From positions 6,820,001 to 6,884,000 of the forward strand of contig CM059621.1 of NCBI GenBank assembly GCA_030435675.1: a stretch of 64,000 bases of DNA, read 5' to 3'. The notes beneath the pieces were generated by a model. That model did no database searches and was not told where the DNA came from. It was given only the letters and a program-made list of their open reading frames with translations. Shown here one piece after another: positions 1-17,784 of this stretch. How positions within the stretch are numbered: the first letter of the stretch is position 1; the number at the start of each line of letters is the position of its first letter. This stretch comes from Steinernema hermaphroditum. Taxonomy: Eukaryota; Nematoda; Chromadorea; Rhabditida; Steinernematidae. The position numbers and the translations under genes were made by a program.

Positions 1-906
1 AGATCGCCGCGTTGAGTCACCTCTCCCTTACAGAGAAAATGTTCGATACAGATTCTAAAGATTCTTGTGGTTTCTGATATTTGAAGAAATTATTGCTGAT
101 TTTGGATACCCAGCTTCCTCGGCAGCAAATATCGATATCAGTTTATCTTCTTCTCGCCTTTGGTGAAAGGTGAAACTACGGTTCCTTGCTGTTCCAGGAC
201 TTCTGGGAGTCGGGGAGATCATTTTGGACAAAGCGAAAGGCAAAGAACGACCGCTCGAAGAAACGAAACGACAAGAACAACCAAAAATTATTTAAAAATA
301 TTGAAACGTAGATTGTCACTAAACTTTCTGTGGCTTTTTATGAAAGAGAAATGCGACAAACAAGGAAAGTGAACTAACGTATAACTTAACAACATTAGTG
401 AACATTAGGGAACCAGTTGTTGTAGCAGGGTATTTGTGATTTAGAAGAAGCTCGAAGATATTTAATCATAGACCTTATTTGACACATTTCGCGACACTTT
501 TTATCCGCCGACGAGTCCGGAAAGGCAACAAAACGCTCAAATTCTATGCGCTCTTTCTTGCGCCGAAAATAAAAAAAATCCGCACTTTTAGGAGTCAAAA
601 AACAAATGACAAAGAGAGGAGAAATTTCACATTTCTCGGTATCCCACAGGGAAGTAATGGATAATAAGGTTTGAAACGCAGACTCTCAAACTAAACTCAG
701 TTCGGCGACCTCCCGCAGAATCTAATAAATTTGGACAAACATATTGGAAGAGCGCTCCCCAGAGGCTTCTTCATAACTTGGACGACTTTTATGCGATCAA
801 CGATCTGTGGTTCAAGGTCCTTATATTCATAGCACACGATCTGCGCCCACACAGAAACGCTGAGTCCATTCAATGTAGGTTGAGATCAGAAGTAGGCATC
901 GCTCGT
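1..906. other. Non-coding stretch, no gene recognised
   Basis: Only short overlapping frames on both strands, none with family resemblance or convincing splice signals. I see no gene here. A stretch near 200-225 resembles one near 22925-22945 (both contain TTCTGGGAGTCGGGG followed by a GATCATT), suggesting an old dispersed repeat. Confidence 0.5.
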
Positions 907-978
907 GGGGGTATAGCTCAGGGGTAGAGCGCTCGCTTAGCATGCGAGAGGGCTGGGGTTCGAATCCCCATACCTCCA
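907..978 (+). tRNA. tRNA-Ala (anticodon AGC)
   Basis: A full cloverleaf can be read. The acceptor stem GGGGGTA pairs with TACCTCC near the 3' end, allowing one G-T pair. The D-arm is followed by an anticodon stem CTCGC/GCGAG around anticodon AGC at 939-941, and the T-loop reads GGTTCGAATCC. A at 978 is the discriminator base. No intron is present. A run of five T follows within about 10 nt, as expected for an RNA polymerase III terminator. The internal A and B boxes are intact. Confidence 0.97.
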
Positions 979-3900
979 GAAATGTTTTTGCTGCATGACA
1001 TGATTCGTCGTAAACAGGAAACATTCCCAACGGAGACACATATGGCTCAAAAAACCCATTAGCGCCTAGGAGAGTGTCAGCTCCAGGATCCCATGGGACA
1101 TCTGAGTCACATTTCCGCGCAGAAATTGTGGAAATATTTCTGAAAACAAAACGTCACAAGAAGAGAGCAGACGCCTCCAGATCCAGCGAATCCGGAAGAA
1201 ACAATTAAAAGGGCATCAATTCTCTGAAGGATTAATTACGCGGCGATCCAGCGAGGACAAAGAGACGTTTCCCAGAAGAGCGTGCCTAAAAGGGGCAGAG
1301 TTGCAGAAGCGCTTTTTGCAGACGGGAGCCGCCGTCGATTTATCTAATTTTATGAGCACGTCACGGCGCCCAAACCCACTTCTGCTCTGCAAAAAGCGGT
1401 TCGCTAATCCGGGGACGCGCTGCGGAGAGCAAACACTCCTCGAAGCGGAAGATACAGTTCAAACAGCGGCGAACGAAGGGCGAAGACTAAAAAAGAGGAA
1501 CTGCCGGCCTGCGCAGATCTTTGTGCTGTGCGGTTTGAACAGAGGTCCCTGGCTCTAGCAGCTGGCAAGTGCAGGCGAGAGTGCAAACGGGGGTTAGAAC
1601 CACGAGAGTTAAGCCTCCGAGGAAGGGGGACATCTGTTTGTAGGGAGATAAAAAGCGAGTTTTAGATAAGGTGTATTTTAAAAACGTATCATTAAATACT
1701 AATAAACTTATCTTCTGGAAATATGGTGCACATGCGTGTTTACGAGCAGGTTGGTCAGGCGGTTTTCATGGTCTTCTTGGCGAGACGGTTGTTCGGTTTA
1801 CGTTCCACACCAGCGACGACGGATTGGAACGGGGCTATCATTGCGCCTAGAACGACCGCTCACTCAACTCATTTCTGAGAGAGCGAGTGGCTAACTCCAC
1901 TGATCGCTGGGGACAGAAATTAAAGACTCTGCACATGCGTTTAATTCTGTGGATGACCAGAAAATAGTTACATTTTTACGGTGTGTTCAGAAATTTAGCA
2001 TAAGCGCCTTAGTCGTCTTAGAGTCCAACCTCCAAGTTTTAGGGAATGCAACAGCGACGCCGGACTTTCATTTGCGTTGGTAGTGATCGGTCGCTCTGAT
2101 CGGCCCGACTCCCAGAAGGCTTGGAACGTCAGAGAACCATAAACGTGTCCACAAGAAATCAGTTACCACCGCCCTACTCCACCCGTGGAATAGCCGAAAC
2201 ATCACTGCTTCGAAGCTGTTCATAACATTCCACTTCTCGCGCTGTCCATCAACATCTCTACCGGAATCAGATGATGTCGGTGACTACGGTTTGATACTGG
2301 AGATTTTTGTGCTCTGTGCATCTAGAAGTGGGTCCCACCTGACGCACATCATTTCGATGTCTTACTCCTCGACCGAGTCGATCTTTTCGGAGTATACGGT
2401 CGTTATTGACAACGATCTCCTTATTAAAATGAGTGCCAGTTCCAAGAGATCGCGGTAAACGAAGATAACTCACTAAGGCGTTCTACGAGGGATACACACG
2501 AAACGGTGTCTGCATACTGCATGGAAGTTATGACTATTGTCAAGACTATCTTAAAAAGAAAATATTTCAAAAGAAAAATGGTCTTCTTTCTTCAAATTCT
2601 ACCTCTATCAGCCCTATAAGCTCTACCTGTTGTAAACACAGAGAGCCCTCGAGGTGTTGCAGAGAAGCAAGCACAAGAGTCCGAGGCAGAGTCCAACAAC
2701 TTCCTGGATCCACCGAACCGATTAACCGGATCTTATCGGTACTAACGCTCTCGCAGCTACTTAGAACTACGATCGCAATAGATCACGTAACTACCTAACA
2801 GAACGTGTCCTCTAGGCATACATAAGATCTCGAGATCTGTACATGAGCCTAAGATGCATGTTCAGCTCCTGATTTTCTCGTTAACAATCTTCAAATCAGA
2901 AAGATGCCATACTGTAAGCTGGTCCTAAAGACACAAGCTCTCACCTAGAGAACGAAGCTTGAGAGCCAGGAACCGAACCAGGATCTACGTTTGAGCATAG
3001 CCCGTATTCAGGCTTATCTTGGACTTCAGCTTCGGCAGACTTCAAAATTTATAATCGAATGCGAAGGGACTCACATTGAGTACTTTAAACACATCATAAG
3101 AGTTGCATCTTCTTCCGTAACCTCTATCAAAACACAGACAGACATCAAATAGAATTCCCTCAACTCAATTCGGTCGTCACAAAGTGGATTTCCTTGTTTT
3201 TCAGCACTCCAGCGCCCTCCAAAGTCCGCGTCGACCCTCCCAGAGCAGATGCGTCCAGCAGAGGCGATTATTTACCAAACCGAATAAACGCGCGTCCGCA
3301 GGACAAATTGAGTTAATATTCCGTCGGATTCGGGCGTCCGGCGACGCTCTTCTGCGTCACTTGTTTTCGTCGCCGACGACGCCGTCACACGTTGCTCCCT
3401 TTCAAAGGAAAGGGGACTCGAGGGACGAGGGCGAGCCCGGCTTCGAGTGTTTTCGGAGGGACGGGATGTCGTCGAGATTAGACGAAGACAAAGCTGATTA
3501 GAAGGCGATGAACGGGGAAGAAGAAGGTTCTAGAGAGAGCAAAGATTCCAGGAGGATTTGTTATTTTCGACAAAACCACACACACAGTCACGTCTTAGGT
3601 CGCAATCTTTGTTTTCTAATTCTCATTATTCTCGGGGACAAAGACTACAATAGAGTGTGGCTGATTAATTAGCGGGCAAATGGCATTGAATTTGCTGAAA
3701 ACAGAGCTCGTAGAGGAGAAAAAACAAACCGAAGCAATGTGATCGTGGAGGGAGTGCTTAATTACGGAGTCGTATGGGATTCCGCGATAGAAAGACGAAA
3801 CCGACGTGACGAAGAGGCATTAGGCATCTCCTAAATGGCGCGGGATAGCGTCGGATTCGTTTGGATTGATGAGTCACGGTTATGATGTGAGTGAAAGGTT

Positions 3901-4218
3901 TCAGATTTATTGAAAACAAAGAGCTCCTTTGCAAAAAAAATGGAGAAAGCACGGTTCTCTGATACACATAGTCCATGAAGTACCGTAATCCCACGCTACT
4001 CTCCAACATTTCACGGTCATAGATGTATCGTAACCGTTGACTCCATGGCTTGACCAAAAGTCTGCAGAGATATTCCATTTACACCGATACAGTCTAGACA
4101 GCAGACGGCAAGCACCTCGCTGCCTTTCCCCATGGAGACACTCTCCAGGGGAGTGGTCCTGCAGGACGGTCGATTTGTGATTTGAGAGGTCTCCGACTCG
4201 GCTGTGCGGTCACTCACC
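979..4218. other. Long non-coding interval
   Basis: About 3.2 kb without a supportable gene. The largest frames (1301-1558 plus, 3184-3501 plus) have no family resemblance, no splice-site support and are matched by similar frames on the other strand. Around 1790-1960 there are phrases such as CATTTCTGAGAGAG that recur near 22976, suggesting remnants of a dispersed repeat. It may contain the promoter or 5' exons of the gene starting at 4219. Confidence 0.5.
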
Positions 4219-5666
4219 ATGTCGTCGGTCGCGAGCGAAGTGTCTTCCACGTGAGTTCGGTGTCTGATCGCTCCCTCTGACTCTAATCCCCTTGCAGCAA
4301 CTCCGACGGACGCAGCCACGTCTGCTTTCTGCCGCGATTCACCGCGAAAGAAAGCTACCGTCCGAGACTCGAGGAATCCCGGATTCTGGCGTCGTATGAC
4401 GATGTCACGAAGAAGTGAGTCGGGATTGCTGAAGGGCAGTTCTATGAGAGTGCTTTCAGGATGACTTTCGAGTACGAAGTGACGTGGAGCGACGAGGTCG
4501 CCAAGCTCGCAGCTGGCGCGGTCCGCCCTGGAGCGGAGACGCTTACTTCCAGGGCTTCGGGACAAGAAAAGGTGAAGAAGACACGCAGCGATACGTCGTC
4601 TAGTGGAGACTCCTGCGCCTCGAAAGATCGGTGCGATGCGAAGTGTCGCTGCGAGGGAAGCGTCTTCTCCTGCTGCACGACGTCCCCCTGCTGCCAGAAG
4701 AGCTGGCAGGTGGATTCCGAGAAGCCCTCAAAGCGGAAGGACAAGAGTAAACAGCAGAACAAGACAGCGGAGGTCTCTGAGCAGTCCTTCGAGGAGGGCG
4801 TCGAGGCGCACAGAAAGTGCGATGGACCCTGCGGGAAGCCTCGGTACATGAAGAATCTGTGGCTGATGGGCTGCGAGCACGCCATCTGCGCCCTCTGCCT
4901 TTCCAACGCCCGCATGATCGAAGGGGATGACCGTGAGCATCGCCGAATAGTCCACAGATCCTCTGATATGGTCTTCTTCAGAGAAGCTCCGTTGCTGCAA
5001 CCGCGAATGCTTCGCCGCCGAACTCGTCGCCCGGATGCCTGACGGGAAGCAGCGACGCCACTTGCAGAAGAAGCTCATCCAGAAGGAGAGTGTCGACTCC
5101 ATCACGAACATCTACCGTCCCCTCCACGGACGCCGCCGTCTCAGCGCCGTTCAGTACGCCCTCGAGGCTTTGGTAGGCGCTTTACTTCCTTTGCATTCCT
5201 CTATCTGACCCTTTCAGCCCTCAGAGAAGTCCACGTGTAGTATCTCCGAGAAGTCCGAGCCGACCTCATCGCTGCAGGGCTCCGCCCGCTTCTACTCCGA
5301 GCTCATCAGTCTCTCCGTGGTGATCGTCTCGCGCGGTCAGTGTCGCGCCAGGACTTACCGTCGCCTCCATCGTGAGATCGCCGACACGAAGCTCTTCTAC
5401 GACCTCCTCGAGTGGATCGTCCTCACCGGGGAGTAAGCCCTCCCCCGGGTACTCTTCTGATCACAGAGTCTTTCAGCCTTCCCGCGCCCATCGATCAGGC
5501 CGCCATCTTCCTCAGCAAGAGTCCACAGTTCCGTCCGGAGGACCTGACGCTCGTCAACGTCGAGAAAGCCCTCTCGAAGCAGCTCTGGCAGTTTCACAAC
5601 GTCACCGAGGGCACCTTCTTCGTCGCCATCGACTACACTGGCAGCTTCCACCAGCGCAGTCGCTAG
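4219..5666 (+). CDS. Uncharacterised Cys-rich, RING-like protein
   Basis: Six exons at 4219-4250, 4298-4414, 4460-4932, 4982-5172, 5218-5432 and 5477-5666 join in phase to a 405-residue protein. Introns are 44-49 bp with GTGAGT/GTAAGC-type donors and CAG acceptors. The middle is rich in Cys/Lys/Ser. From about residue 160 comes a metal-ligand pattern of the RING type: CDGPC, then CEHAICALC, then CCNREC after the third intron. This spacing suggests a C-x2/3-C...C-x-H-x2-C-x2-C zinc fold, so an E3 ligase role is possible but not shown. No signal peptide or membrane segment is seen. It ends 154 bp from the stop codon of the first cdc-48 gene, tail to tail. I cannot name a closer family; exon phases make a real gene very likely. 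Confidence 0.72.
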
Positions 5667-5819
5667 AACAAGAACGCCCAGGTACAGGTCATGAAGGTGT
5701 GTTTTTACTCGTGATGGTGCTTTCCTACGATAAATCTTCTTTAGTTCTAAGCGGGACAAGCAAGTATGGGACATGAATTTACTTAACCGATAAAGATGTA
5801 ATGACAAAAAGTGAACAGT

Positions 5820-8365
<2,546 letters not shown>

Positions 8366-8608
8366 TCAGAGTTCCATCGCTATGCTATGCCACCTTCCCT
8401 TCCATGGCATCGATTTCTGGTGACAACTCCGGTGACTATGCATCGCATAACATCTTGGATGTCAAAAGTGGTGCGTTTGGAAACCACCGCTTCCTTCTTC
8501 CCATAGGTGTTTCGAGTGTCTGCAGCCCCAAAGAGAAGTCTAAAATGACTGTCTGCCTCTGCAAACTCTCATTCACAGGGTTCTCGACAAGGACATTTCC
8601 CTGAAAGT

Positions 8609-8920
8609 TTAACGAAGCACCCCGATGTGGTGACGTTCCAGGACTATGCCTATTAGGTAATGGAGATTGCAGAGCATCTTCGAGTACTCGGCCAGTGCAT
8701 TCGCCTCGACTACTTGAAGGCCTATAAATTCTTCCTCGGCATCCTGGGAAGATAGAACATTCGATGATCCGTGCGACTGGGAGCTGAAATCATGGATGAA
8801 CCATGAACTCAGATAATCGACCGCACTGAAACCATTGCTGAACCCTGTACGACCTGTGTTGAAACCAGCGAAGTTTCCCTCGAGGGAGACCGAGAAGAAG
8901 TCGGGCACTGTGGAATTCAT
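8609..8920 (-). CDS. Orphan small ORF between the cdc-48 copies
   Basis: A single open frame of 103 residues on the same strand as the two cdc-48 genes, in the 0.8-kb gap between them. The composition is protein-like, with balanced hydrophobic and acidic residues and a helical, Leu-rich second half. No signal peptide, membrane segment or known motif is visible. A TTTAAATA sequence lies about 50 bp upstream. I do not recognise a family. It could be a lineage-specific gene or chance; there is no splice evidence to help. Confidence 0.3.
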   Translation of the reverse strand: MNSTVPDFFSVSLEGNFAGFNTGRTGFSNGFSAVDYLSSWFIHDFSSQSHGSSNVLSSQDAEEEFIGLQVVEANALAEYSKMLCNLHYLIGIVLERHHIGVLR

Positions 8921-9105
8921 CGTTTCAGAGATCAGCCGTCCAGCATCACTTCTCTAGCCTCGCCAGTATTTAAAAAAATGATGAACGGCATCACCACTGG
9001 GATCATTGGTGATCAGGCGACGAGCACGTGCTAGGATTTTGAAAATACCGTTTTGCAATCTTCGCATACAGACGCCACCCTGCAGAAAGAGTTATTTACA
9101 TGCTA

Positions 9106-9111
9106 TTTATT
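9106..9111 (-). terminator. Poly(A) signal of cdc-48 copy B
   Basis: AATAAA on the minus strand, about 90 nt beyond the stop codon of copy B. Confidence 0.6.
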
Positions 9112-9198
9112 GTGTTAACAACATGTTTCACACAATTACAGATTATCAATAATACAGTTTCATACACAATGATGGTTCCAAGATGCACAACAAATAAT

Positions 9199-12002
<2,804 letters not shown>

Positions 12003-12160
12003 TCATGCGTGAAATGGTGGTGATCAGCAGAAGCGACGCGCATGGTCACAGTTGCCTAACACGTGCGAACATGGAAAGAAGTGACGTGAACTGACAATTG
12101 CGAAACGCACTGCGGACACCCCTTACCAACTCAGCAGAGACATTTCAAAGCACTCAAACG

Positions 12161-12173
12161 TTCCAGAACGTTC
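12161..12173. promoter_or_regulatory. Perfect three-unit heat-shock element
   Basis: TTCcaGAAcgTTC matches the HSF-1 trimer site of alternating nTTCn/nGAAn pentamers with no mismatch. It lies in the 538-bp gap between the divergent cdc-48 copy B (start at 11957) and exportin-5 (start at 12496), so it could act on either gene. No comparable three-unit site was seen upstream of copy A. Confidence 0.7.
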
Positions 12174-12495
12174 TAAAAGACCCTCAAGCACTGTCGAACC
12201 GTAATGTCACAAAGTAGCAACCATACGGACACCCCGAAAGCGCTTATCTACCCGAGAAGACTCGCGGTGCCGACGGTCCACGTCCGCGGAGTCACTCGTC
12301 TGGCTGGTGGCCGGTGCCGGGGTGCCAGCGGCCGACGTGTTGATGGCGTAGAGCCAAATTCAAATTTCGATGACAATTGACGCGTGGCAGGACCCCCGCC
12401 GCAATTCGAAGTCACCCCTAAAGTTCGTGCGCTCGGCCGCGCGGCAGATTCTTGTCGGAAGTGCGACATCATTCGGAAGCGCTTGGATTGTGACA

Positions 12496-15400
12496 ATGGC
12501 TTCGGATGTGGAACGAAGCACCGTCGAGCAAGTGGTCGCCGCCATTCGATCAATCTACGACGTGCGCAAGCCGAATGCCGAGCGCGTAGAATTCAGCAAG
12601 GTGTGTTTGAGGAGCTTCAAGGGGGTTTTACGTCCGATTTCAGCGGATCGAAGAGTTCAAAGATAGCGGCGATCCACGGAACGTATTTCGCGTCGCGCAG
12701 CTGATTATTTGTTCGTCAGAATACGACGAGATTGTTTACCATGCGGGTTGGGCCTTCCTCGAACATCTGATAACGTAAGTTTTTGATTTACGCTTTTTGG
12801 CGTAAAGCCACAACAATTTATAAATTTTGAACAAATAATACTTTTAAAACTCTTTGGGTTATCTCTTAACATGATATCTGGCCGAGAGGCAGAGAAGCTA
12901 AATTCAGAACTCATGAATTTGTGCACCTTCGAACTTCGGAGAACAGTCGTATTATGAGTGGTCCAATATATTTTCACGGTGATATTCTCCTTGTGGGAGT
13001 TTCGTAATGCGGTAGTTAGACGATAACAAAACCAACCGCAGCGGTGTGTGCAGAATTGCAGAAATAAGAAATCGGAGGTTTGTAGATAGTCTCATCGTAT
13101 TTGAGACGTCTCCGGAGCTGTTCTCAAACAGTTATTCTAATAGAAGTGGGACCGGTCGTCTCTTTCCGTAGACGTCTCAAATACTTTAGCACTTGTCTGC
13201 AGTATCTATAAGTCTAAAGTGGGAAATTCGGTGTTTGGCGATTGTTTGCAGAGCGCACTCCTTTAGATTGTCACAACTTGGATATAGGCCTGTCGAGTTT
13301 TTCGTTGTTTTATGTTCAAAGCAGATATCACTTGTTGGCACGTCTGTATTGATGGATTATTTTCAGCTTCAAATGGATTCAAATAGACGAAGCTCTTCGT
13401 AGTGAGATTCAAGGAGTTTGCTTTCAAGTTCTTAGCAGCGGTAAGCACTCCATATCCGTCACACAGACAAATCTTCTTTTAGGACAGCCCCTACGATGCA
13501 ACATGTCCCTGAAAACCGCAATATCCCGATGCTTTGTTGGCATCATGCAGCACGAGTGGCCTCAGAACGTGAATGTCTTTGAAGGTCTCCAGCACATTGT
13601 TGTTGCGGCTCCCGAAGAATGCTTCGGACAGATCGAAGTCGTCTACTTAGTCGTGCGAAGATTACTCGAAAATGTGATATCGATGGTCTCTATAAATGAC
13701 GCGCAACGGAGAAGAGATCTTAGTTTGACGCTGGCGAGAATTATGCCACAGTTCCTGATGGATACCATTAATCGACTGAAAGCATCCATGACCTCGAGTA
13801 ATATGCAAAGTAGGTGACGACAACAGCAACAAATAATACAAAGCAGTTTAGGTGCAACGATCATAGCCAAGGCGGCGTTAGAAGCGACAGCAGATATCAT
13901 AGAGTGCGGCGAATGTGGTTCTGCTAAGTGGAAGGTCGACTGCATAGAATCGCTCGTTGATCTGCTCTGCCTCTACTTAAAACACCCCGATGGGAATGTC
14001 GCCATCATCGCCACCAGGTGTCTCCGAATACTTGTGTCCTGGAAGAAGAGAGGCGAAGAAGAGGAGATCATAAAAGTTATCCTGAAGGACAGCTCGATGC
14101 AGGCGATTCTCGAGAACGCCAGTTTGGCGATCGAGTCGTCGAAGAACAACCCCGATTGTTACGAATATCTGAAGGCCATCTGCAAGCTACTTGTGGCACT
14201 GGGAGTCAAAGTTGCACACATCTTCGAAGCAAACAAGGAACCCCAGAACTTCGTGCTCTACCTCTCTGCGATATCTGTCTTTTTCTCTCATCCATCTACG
14301 GTAAGATATCTTCCCGTGTACAACCGCTATTTCCCTCTTTATTACAGTATATTCGCGGGGAGTCGATAGCAGCCCTCAGCCAGATTCTCGCTAATGATAT
14401 CCTGCGGAGTCGTGAAGATTTCATCCAGATGATGAAGCAGCGAGTGATTCCGGAAGTGAAGACGGTCTTCCGTCACAGTTTCGGACTTGGACCGACCGCC
14501 AAGGATAATCCCTTCGATGACTACGACTATGACGATGACAGAGAAATGATTGCCGCTCGCACTGGCAAGTATTTCATGGAAGCTCTAACATACGTTATTT
14601 GCTTCTAGGACTTCGTCACTCGCTCATCCCGTTCCTTCGATCTGTGGTCAAGGAGAAGATATTTACTTTGCAGTTGAATGAAATCGTCCACGTTTGGATG
14701 GAAGAGTGCAAACAGTGTGACGCGAAAGATCTCGCCACCGAGTGCGACGCGTTGACCAGAGTTATCAGAATCGCGGTCACCTGTGAAGATGAGGTTCGAC
14801 AGGTGTTCCTCGTAGCTATTCTAAACGATATTTTAGGAGTCAAAGGCGTTTTATTCAAGTCTCCTCCAAACAGTGCTGAAAGGTCTTGAAGGTATTCCGA
14901 AAGTCACAAGCATGTCGACTCAGCTCGATCTGAATTTCTCATTCCTTATCGCCTTGATCTCGACAATCACAGTTAAAGATGCTCCAGCGTTCCTTCTACA
15001 GGTGGGAAACACAGCTCCAGCATATGTGTGCGATTGTAATTTTTCAGATGAGCGAAACGTTTAAAATGAAATATGAAAGCAAGGCAACATGTGTCGTCAA
15101 GCGGTACGCTATCGCCACTCTCCTGCGTATGATCAAAACCATGCACAAGGATAGCCTTCTTCAAATCGCCGAACCCATCTTGAATCTGATAGGGGACTCA
15201 ATGCAGTTTGTGTCTCCTCTGCAGCAGGGCGAGATGCTGCAAGTGACAGCGGCGATCAGCAACTTGATACCGTCCATCGAAACCAGAATAAAGTTCCTGG
15301 GCGACGCCGTTGCCCCCATCACGGCCTTCTTCCTGTCCGATAAAGTGATAAAGTACGAGGACGTTGCGGCGGTGGACATAACAGTTGCTTTTCAGATGTG

Positions 15401-17134
15401 TGGAGTCCCTCCAATCGTTCATGCACTTCTCGGGATTCACATCGCCAGGTGTCACCTGTGACTATTATGATACTGACAACAAGTTCGTACAGAATAGAAT
15501 CCAACTCCGTGCATACCTGACCGCCTTAGAAGGTGTGCTTAACAACGTTCATAAGCCGGAAGGATGTTCGAATCCGCTCTTCGGGCTGGTTAGGCCAGTA
15601 ATTCCTGTTATCTTCGCCCTTGCAAGGTGCGTTTGCACAACAGGAAGTCAGTATGAAATAGTTGTTGCAGATGTGTGAAGTGCCTAGATCATCCCGATGC
15701 CGCCAACCTTCTTCACCCCTCCTACAATCGTGCCGTCTTTTCTATCAGCAAGGCAGAGAAAGAGCAAGTGCTCATCTCGTTGATGGAAACTATGGAGAGT
15801 CGGAGTCAACAAGAATCGCCTGAGGAGGAGAGTCAGCAGCAGAATCAGTCCAACGAAATGGACTGCAACGCGCAGGCAAAGACATACGCCGTGCAGCTGA
15901 ACCTCCATGTGTATGTCATGCCTTTTTGTGCAGAAATATGACCGCGGTCCATTTCAGGCAGATCCTCATTTCTCACTTTGCGGAGAAGCTTCAGAACGAC
16001 TTTTTCGCATTCGACAACATCAAAGAGATGGTCGATTCGACGATTGAGGACATTCATTGCATCCCGGACATTCGCCTCAAGCCCTGGTTCCGGAAGACTT
16101 GGCGCTCGCTCTACCTCCATTGCCCTGAGCAGCTTAAAGATCTCCTTGTTCCGAGTTTCATCGAACTGCACGAGCACATCCGGAATCGACTCGGCGCGCG
16201 ATGGAAAGAGCTCGAGGCGATTAAATCGAATAACGGTAATCCGGGTGGTGACCAGCTGGTGCCTTATTCCGTAGCAGATGCTCAACCGACCGAGGACGAT
16301 ATCTTCAAAGAGCACATAGTGTGCATGCTTCAACGCGAGTTTGTTGCACTCCTCAGAGACGTTCTGGTCACGAACGATAAGCTAACTTTCTGGCTTGATG
16401 TCAAGGTAACGCCGATATCTGTTGGAGCTCCTTATCAGCGATTTTTTCAGTCATTCTGTGATTCTATTATGATTACTTTGCTAAGTTTGATAACTCACGA
16501 CGACAGTAATTCCTGCAACAGGGTCGTCTTAATGCTCAACCGAATCGTCAAGGAGAAGTATAACGTTTCGGCTTATGGATGTGACGAAGAGTCCGCTATC
16601 TTCATTCTTCGCTGCGCGCTCCAAGCTTACCATATTCATGGAAAAGACGAGTTGATGTCGGGTCCTTTGCTAAGCTTAATTGCCGAGATATATGTTGGAC
16701 ACCGGGCGCGGTTCCTAGGACTGCAAAATGTGAGTCATCTTCCGAAGCCACTCGTAATAGCCTATCATGTCATGAGTGACGTTTTCGTAAAAGCAGACTG
16801 CAACCTTTGTACATTTCTTTTTTTTTCAGGTTATCGTCGAAGCTACCGGAGCGAGCCCCGAAATGATGCAGCGCTTCGAGACGAAGATGCTAGCCGAAAA
16901 TACCACGGATAAACTTCGACGGAACATAATCAGAGATATCCTCCAAGGAGTCGCGAAGGTACGGTACGACCAGTTTTTAATCAAACACTAGCCGTTTCCC
17001 CGTTTCAGCCCTCCACTGCCATACTCCACAAGCGCCGAACAGAGCTCCGAAGACAGCCCGCGCTCCCCGTGACTCCGAAGATCAGCGTGGAACAAGATTT
17101 CTCCGCCGTGGCCGACCTCTTCGGCTCCAGTTGA
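12496..17134 (+). CDS. XPO5: Exportin-5 (importin-beta family, pre-miRNA/dsRNA exporter)
   Basis: Fifteen exons join in phase: 12496-12600, 12644-12774, 13367-13440, 13483-13809, 13852-14300, 14348-14564, 14609-14802, 14837-15001, 15048-15352, 15396-15626, 15671-15910, 15958-16405, 16451-16729, 16830-16958 and 17009-17134. They encode 1139 residues (human XPO5 is about 1200). The N-terminus has the importin-beta-type helical start. From about residue 150 the pattern L-x-R-L-x-E-x-V...QRRRD...L...M...F matches XPO5, and an acidic DDYDYDDD stretch near 430 matches the acidic insert of that family. XPO5 is a Ran-GTP-dependent exporter of pre-miRNA hairpins. Intron 6 uses a GC donor (GCAAGT); intron 7 is only 34 bp. 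The frame is open upstream to 12370, but the chosen Met fits homologues best. Divergent from cdc-48 copy B. Confidence 0.82.
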
Positions 17135-17784
17135 TGTCAAACGCCGCTTTACGTGTTCTGCCCCATAGTGCTACCGGTACTGCTTACGTGTAATTGATTG
17201 ACGACGCCACACAATGCAGTGTCTTTCCGATCTGATGATAAAGCGGGTTTGCGTATACAAAATCTGTTTATTTACTTCTTAGGGCTGCCTCACACGAGGC
17301 TCGGAGAAATAATTTAAGTTATTTGAACAAAATTTCCAGAAATTTATAGACACACGATTAAGGAAAGTGGAAAGACGTTAGGAAAGACGGCGACGGCGGA
17401 AAAACTCTGCTGCTACGGATCTCTGGAACTAGGAAAAAGAGGAAAGGAAGAAGGACCCTCATCTCGCGGCTGAAAGCAACGCACAAATACAACATGAACA
17501 CACAGGGGTACGGTAGGACGAAGGGGACTACGAAAAGGAAAGGGAAAGAGTGTTGTGGGAATGTTGTCGAATTGTGAAACGACCCGGACGAGCAATTTCC
17601 CGTACTGACGCGAGAGGACTACGGTAGGGGAGAGAGTACGGTAGCGGGCGTTTAGGGCGGGACACGGAGCCTCGAATCTTCTGCGGCAGAGGTCCCCAGC
17701 GACAACATCCCCGCGGACACCCGGACACAAAAAAGGGCTAGAGGAGCAGAGATTTCTACGTGGAGCGAATGGGCGCCGAGAGAG
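17135..17784. other. Tail-to-tail 3' region of XPO5 and ALG2
   Basis: No coding sequence is supported. AATAAA on the minus strand at 17267-17272 could be the poly(A) signal of ALG2. Two TACGGTA heptamers lie near 17509 and 17621. Confidence 0.5.

Noticed and set aside
8869..8878. Two-unit heat-shock-like site upstream of cdc-48 copy A (GAAgtTTC)
   Set aside because: Only two pentamers, more than 500 bp from the start and inside a possible ORF; not convincing as an HSE.
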